From assembly GCF_001039005.1 (NCBI RefSeq), contig NZ_LDWR01000035.1:1-64000 (forward strand): DNA of 64,000 bases, written 5' to 3'. A program made the position numbers and the translations under genes. Below the pieces are notes generated by a model. That model searched no databases and was not told where the DNA came from. It was given only the letters and a program-made list of their open reading frames with translations. The number at the start of each line of letters is the position of its first letter. The stretch's first letter is position 1. The DNA comes from Burkholderia cepacia. Its GTDB lineage: Bacteria > Pseudomonadota > Gammaproteobacteria > Burkholderiales > Burkholderiaceae. Shown piece after piece: positions 60,484 through 64,000 of the stretch.

Positions 60484-60529
60484 GGCGGGCAATGCACGCA
60501 ATCGCGGCGCAAGCGGAACAAGGACGGCA

Positions 60530-60958
60530 TTGTGCCACGCGGCGCCGGCCCGGCCGGGCGACGGGCGCGGTTTGCCGCGCGCGGGCGACAACTTTTCCGG
60601 CGTGGCGGGATCCAAACCGGTCGGCGCGGCGTTCGAGCTCCGCGCGCGGCAGTTTCTCGAGCGCCGCGGCCTCGGGTTCGTCGCGGCGAACGTGACGATG
60701 CGCGGCGGCGAGCTCGATCTGGTGATGCGCGAGCCCGACGGCATGCTCGTGTTCGTCGAAGTGCGCGCGCGGGGCAGCGTCCGGCATGGCGGCGCGGCCG
60801 CGAGCGTCGGCTGGCGCAAGCGGCGTCGTCTGGTCGCGGCGGCGCTCCAGTTCTGGGCGCGGCACGGCGCCGGGGCCGCGTGTCGTTTCGACGTCGTCGC
60901 GTTCGAGGCCGGGCGGCTCGCGTGGCTGCGCGACGCATTTCGTACCGACGATGCGTAG
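60530..60958 (+). CDS. yraN: YraN (UPF0102) family endonuclease-fold protein
   Basis: 142 aa from TTG 60530, preferred because AAGGACGG lies just upstream and homologues I recall begin MCHAAPA. ATG 60482 (158 aa), inside CATG shared with rsmI, is the alternative. The nuclease-like core starts at [20 protein letters not shown], then [18 protein letters not shown] and [20 protein letters not shown]: the E-x-D-L-x-x-x-x-x-x-x-x-F-V-E-V-x pattern of the PD-(D/E)xK fold, with Lys replaced by Arg in VEVRAR as usual for the family. Role unclear (Holliday-junction-like). Part of the rsmI-yraN-diaA-dolP cluster. Confidence 0.82.
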   Translation: MCHAAPARPGDGRGLPRAGDNFSGVAGSKPVGAAFELRARQFLERRGLGFVAANVTMRGGELDLVMREPDGMLVFVEVRARGSVRHGGAAASVGWRKRRRLVAAALQFWARHGAGAACRFDVVAFEAGRLAWLRDAFRTDDA

Positions 60959-61084
60959 CCGCGAGCTGTGACCAGATGTAAAGAGTTCTTGCCGGACCCC
61001 CGGAGAGGGTGTCGGAGTACGGTAAACTCGCCGCACCCATGATGTCGCGCGATGCGAGCCACGCGCCCAGTTCACCAGGAATCG

Positions 61085-61669
61085 ATGTCAGTCGAACGTA
61101 TTCAGCAACATTTCCGCGATAGCGTCGCGCTTCATGCCGAAGCGGCCGACGCGCTGTCGCTGCCGATCGCGGCCGCGGTCGACGCGATGTTCGCCGCGCT
61201 GGCGAACGGCAACAAGATCGTCGCCTGCGGTGACGGCCCGTCGGCCGCCGCCGCGCACTACCTCGCCGTGTCGCTCGTCGGCGGCTTCGAGCGCGAGCGC
61301 CCGGGCCTGCCCGCGATCGCGCTGGCCACCGACGCATCGCAGGCCGGCCTCGTGGGCACGGCGGCTGCGGAACAACTGTTCGCGCAGCAAGTGCGCGTGC
61401 TCGGCCAGACGGGCGACATCCTGCTGGTGCTCGATCCGGGCGGCGCATCGCCGCGCGTGCTGGCGGCGATCGACGAGGCGCACGAGCGCGAGATGACCGT
61501 CGTCGCGCTGACGGGCGGCAACGGCCACGCGGTCGCGGCGGCGCTGTCCGACACCGATATTCCGATCAGCGTGCCCGCCGTTCGCGCGGCACGCATCCAC
61601 GAAGTCCATCTGCTGACTATCCACTGCCTGTGCGACGGCATCGACGCGATGCTGCTGGGTGAGGATTGA
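61085..61669 (+). CDS. diaA: SIS-domain protein, DiaA/GmhA-like
   Basis: 194 aa from ATG 61085. SIS fold: MSVERIQQHFRDSVALHAEA (helical dimer arm), IVACGDGPSAAAAHYLAVSL (sugar-phosphate loop), ILLVLDPGGASPRVLAAIDE, and VHLLTIHCLCDGIDAMLLGE (conserved end of GmhA/DiaA). E. coli DiaA binds DnaA and times initiation; GmhA isomerises sedoheptulose-7-P. Position before dolP and after yraN matches DiaA (yraO). Key GmhA active residues (His/Glu) are partly absent, supporting DiaA. Confidence 0.82.
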   Translation: MSVERIQQHFRDSVALHAEAADALSLPIAAAVDAMFAALANGNKIVACGDGPSAAAAHYLAVSLVGGFERERPGLPAIALATDASQAGLVGTAAAEQLFAQQVRVLGQTGDILLVLDPGGASPRVLAAIDEAHEREMTVVALTGGNGHAVAAALSDTDIPISVPAVRAARIHEVHLLTIHCLCDGIDAMLLGED

Positions 61670-61686
61670 ACGAAGGAGAGCCGTCG

Positions 61687-62487
61687 ATGAATCAAAGCCG
61701 CGTCAAACAGACGCTCGTCAGAACCACGCTGCTCGTCGCGCTGACGGCGGGCCTCGCCGTGTCGCTGCAGGGTTGCGTGCTCGGAGTCCTGGGTGCAGCG
61801 GCCGGCGGCGGCGCGCTGATCGCGACCGATCGCCGTACGCTCGGCGCGCAGACGGAAGATCGCGAGATCCAGGTCAAGGCGCTGTCGCAGATCAACAGCG
61901 GGCTGCCGGACCAGTCGCACGTGAACGTGACCGTGTTCAACCGTCGCGTGCTGCTGACGGGCGAAGTACCGAACGATGCATCGAAGCAGCGCGCCGAGGA
62001 AATCGTGCGTGCTATCAACAACGTGAACGGCATCATCAACGAACTGTCGGTCGAGCCGGCGTCGTCGCTGTCGTCGCGCGCGAACGACTCGTATCTCGAA
62101 GGGCGCGTGAAGTCCGAGCTGATCGCGACGAAGGGCTTGTCGGCGAACAACTACAAGATCGTCAGCGAGCGCGGCAACCTGTATCTGATGGGCCTCGTGA
62201 CGGTCGACGAAGGCAACCGCGGCGCGGAAGCGACGAGCCAGGTGCCGGGCGTCGAGAAGGTCGTGAAGGTGTTCCAGTACATCAAGCCGCAGGACGCGCA
62301 GGCGCTGCAGGGCGCGTCGCCCGCGAGCGGCGCGTCCGGCGCGCAGGCTGCCGCCGCGCCGGCGGATGCCGCGACGGTCGGTGCGGTGCCCGACGCGTCG
62401 GTGCAGTCCGCGCCGCTGCAGCCGCCCGCGCCGATCTCGAATTCGTCGAACGTGCACCCGGGCAACCCGAAGGCCCCGTCGCAATGA
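61687..62487 (+). CDS. dolP: BON-domain outer-membrane lipoprotein (DolP/YraP-like)
   Basis: 266 aa from ATG 61687 with AAGGAGAG upstream. Lipobox SLQGC after a signal helix, a Gly-rich short segment, then two BON domains (LSQINSGLPDQSHVNVTVFN, RRVLLTGEVPNDASKQRAEE; KSELIATKGLSANNYKIVSE, RGNLYLMGLVTVDEGNRGAE). A Pro/Ala/Ser tail of ~75 residues is an extension absent from E. coli DolP. DolP supports outer-membrane integrity near the division site. Stop overlaps the cytochrome gene start (ATGA at 62484-62487). Confidence 0.92.
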   Translation: MNQSRVKQTLVRTTLLVALTAGLAVSLQGCVLGVLGAAAGGGALIATDRRTLGAQTEDREIQVKALSQINSGLPDQSHVNVTVFNRRVLLTGEVPNDASKQRAEEIVRAINNVNGIINELSVEPASSLSSRANDSYLEGRVKSELIATKGLSANNYKIVSERGNLYLMGLVTVDEGNRGAEATSQVPGVEKVVKVFQYIKPQDAQALQGASPASGASGAQAAAAPADAATVGAVPDASVQSAPLQPPAPISNSSNVHPGNPKAPSQ

Positions 62488-62846
62488 AGATCGCGCAGAT
62501 GAAGCAGATGAAACAGTGGGTGATGCAGGGCGCCGTGGCCGCGGCGCTCGTGGCCGGCACGCTGGGCGCCGCGCACGCGGACGTCGGCGACGGCCTGAAG
62601 GTGGCGCGCAGCAACGCATGCATGGGCTGCCACGCGGTCGACCGCAAGCTCGTCGGCCCGTCGTTCAAGGATATCGCCGTCCGCTACAGGTCCGATCCGC
62701 AGGCCGTGCCGAAGCTGTCGAAGAAGGTGAAGGAGGGCGGCGCCGGCGTCTGGGGCGCGATTCCGATGCCCGCGCATCCGCGCATGAGCGACGCCGACGT
62801 CCGTTCGGTGGTCGAATGGGTGCTGGCCGGAGCGCCGTCAAAGTGA
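62484..62846 (+). CDS. Class I cytochrome c
   Basis: 120 aa from ATG 62484, overlapping the dolP stop. Signal peptide ([19 protein letters not shown]), haem site CMGCH near residue 45, [11 protein letters not shown], and the distal Met in [20 protein letters not shown]. This is the c551/c552 pattern of small soluble periplasmic electron carriers. Translational coupling to dolP is notable because the functions are unrelated. Confidence 0.93.
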   Translation: MKIAQMKQMKQWVMQGAVAAALVAGTLGAAHADVGDGLKVARSNACMGCHAVDRKLVGPSFKDIAVRYRSDPQAVPKLSKKVKEGGAGVWGAIPMPAHPRMSDADVRSVVEWVLAGAPSK

Positions 62847-62912
62847 CGCGTTCGGGGTGACGTAACCCCTATTGCCAAGCGCGGAAACGCGTGTGTATGA
62901 TGGTCGACTGTT

Positions 62913-62988
<76 letters not shown>

Positions 62989-62998
62989 ACGAAATTCG

Positions 62999-63029
62999 AA
63001 GGGCTCGGTCGCAAGACCGGGCCCTTTTT
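62999..63029 (+). terminator. Terminator after tRNA-Ala
   Basis: AAGGGCTCGGTC (62999-63010), loop GCAA, GACCGGGCCCTT (63015-63026), then T-rich; one G-U pair. Confidence 0.85.
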
Positions 63030-63102
63030 GTTTTCCGCCTTTCCAGCGACCCCGGGCATCGCCCGTGCGGCGCTTTCGACGTGGCGAGATGGCTGGCGGA
63101 GA

Positions 63103-63414
63103 CTAGGTCAGCAGCTCGTGCACCAGCCGGAACGTCGGCACCGACAACGCGGCGAATCCCACGGTGATGGCCGCGAGAATCGCCGTTCGCTTCCGCAGCA
63201 GCGCGAAGACGACGACCGACAGCACGCAGAACGCGCAGGTCAGCATGATCATCCACCAGAGCGCCGCATAACCCGCGCCGCCTTCGAAGTTCGACACGTT
63301 CCGCGTCATCCAGGTCGCGACATGGCCGGCGACGGTCATGCTCGCGGGCAGGCACAGCACCGAATACAGGACGAAGACGATGATCTGCCGCGGAGTCGGG
63401 TCGGGAGACGTCAT
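63103..63414 (-). CDS. Hypothetical small membrane protein
   Basis: 103 aa with three likely membrane helices (~9-28, ~49-70, ~76-95) separated by short loops with few charges. No family recognised. Lone minus-strand gene between tRNA-Ala and gudD. Codon use matches its neighbours. The ATG at 63414 has no clear ribosome site. Confidence 0.6.
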   Translation of the reverse strand: MTSPDPTPRQIIVFVLYSVLCLPASMTVAGHVATWMTRNVSNFEGGAGYAALWWMIMLTCAFCVLSVVVFALLRKRTAILAAITVGFAALSVPTFRLVHELLT

Positions 63415-63538
63415 GGCAAGCGTTACTTTCCGGGTGGACGGGGTACCGAACCGGTCGCCGCGCGGGCAGGTTCAGGCAGCCGGCAGGATGCGGGCGTTTT
63501 CGGGGTTTGGCAACCATCGCCCGCCGCCCGCCAGTCCT

Positions 63539-64000
63539 TCACCCGCGCCCGAAACTCGGCCGTTTCGGATCGTACGTCCACCCCGGCACGAGATAGCGCA
63601 TCGCAACCGCATCGTCGCGCGCCGTGCCGCCAACCGCCTGATACAGCGCATGCGCGGCCTCGACCTGCGCCATGTCGAGTTCGATCCCGAGCCCCGGCCG
63701 CTCCGGCACGGCCACCTTGCCGCCGACGATCGCGAGCGGCTCGCGCGTGAGCCGCGCGTCGCCTTCCTGCCAGATCCAGTGCGTGTCGATCGCGGTGATC
63801 GTGCCGGGCGCCGCCGCCGCCGCATGCGTGAACATCGCGAGCGACACGTCGAAGTGGTTGTTCGAGTGCGAACCCCACGTGAGCCCCCAGTCGCGGCACA
63901 GCTGCGCGAGCCGCACCGAACCCTGCATCGTCCAGAAATGCGGATCGGCGAGCGGGATGTCGACCGCCTGCAGCCGCACCGCGTGATCCATCTGCCGCCA
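63539..64000 (-). CDS. gudD: D-glucarate dehydratase, C-terminal part (runs off the window)
   Basis: The last ~154 residues of an enolase-superfamily dehydratase; the frame stays open past base 64000, so the N-terminal two thirds are missing. [40 protein letters not shown] (the His of the H-x-N motif that acts as catalytic base), [13 protein letters not shown] and [19 protein letters not shown] match GudD closely. It dehydrates glucarate/idarate to 5-keto-4-deoxyglucarate. The neighbouring kdgD/gudP genes would lie outside the window. Confidence 0.93.
   Translation of the reverse strand, partial: WRQMDHAVRLQAVDIPLADPHFWTMQGSVRLAQLCRDWGLTWGSHSNNHFDVSLAMFTHAAAAAPGTITAIDTHWIWQEGDARLTREPLAIVGGKVAVPERPGLGIELDMAQVEAAHALYQAVGGTARDDAVAMRYLVPGWTYDPKRPSFGRG

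Overview
The window reads as about 64 kb of a primary chromosome from a Burkholderia cepacia complex-like betaproteobacterium. The support is high GC with strong third-position bias, a fliC-fliD-fliT-glycosyltransferase block, an flhDC-motAB-che-flhBA-flhFG-fliA run, an S-adenosylhomocysteine riboswitch in front of ahcY, a short BpH3-type H-NS family and the rsmI-yraN-diaA-dolP cluster. The species assignment is inference from gene content and order. No insertion sequence, prophage, integrase or CRISPR array was seen; this looks like conserved core chromosome.

Region 1 (1-13.4 kb): the 3' end of a probable tRNA-Arg, a TIGR04222-type membrane protein with a Ser/Cys tail, then a flagellin glycosylation locus. 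Its plus strand carries a CatB-type acyltransferase, a TPR-glycosyltransferase and a NeuD-type acyltransferase. These converge on a minus-strand sugar aminotransferase and an O-GlcNAc-transferase-like TPR glycosyltransferase (FgtA-like). Next come fliT, fliD and fliC on the minus strand, fliC having a clear sigma-28 promoter, and then divergent rpsU.

Region 2 (13.4-20.4 kb): housekeeping and accessory metabolism. It holds a PepSY-type membrane protein, tag, a BadF-type sugar kinase, a Cof-type HAD phosphatase, aqpZ, an H-NS-family gene and a GT4 glycosyltransferase.

Region 3 (21-33.4 kb): the flagellar master regulator flhDC, then motAB (sigma-28 promoter) and a chemotaxis operon, cheY1-cheA-cheW-MCP-cheR-cheD-cheB-cheY-cheZ. 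CheR/CheD and CheD/CheB are coupled by ATGA overlaps.

Region 4 (33.4-43.9 kb): a DUF2844/DUF3443 secreted pair (both TTG starts; the DUF3443 protein looks pepsin-like), a VOC protein, a DUF805 protein, and the flagellar export/regulation operon flhB-flhA-flhF-flhG-fliA.

Region 5 (43.9-64 kb): methyl-cycle genes (SAH riboswitch, ahcY, a YvlD-like membrane protein, metF), an amidase, a dienelactone hydrolase, a nitronate monooxygenase-like protein and a branched-chain amino-acid-type binding protein. After these come an MFS transporter, a HugZ-like FMN protein, a second H-NS paralogue, a CDF metal exporter, an Lrp regulator, an exonuclease, a metallo-hydrolase, a candidate structured RNA, rlpA, rsmI/yraN/diaA/dolP/cytochrome c, tRNA-Ala(CGC) and the C-terminal part of gudD.

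Functionally the window is dominated by motility. FlhDC would switch on export and basal genes, FliA (encoded here) would drive fliC and mot/che, FlhF/FlhG would set flagellar placement, and the glycosylation locus would decorate the flagellin made beside it.
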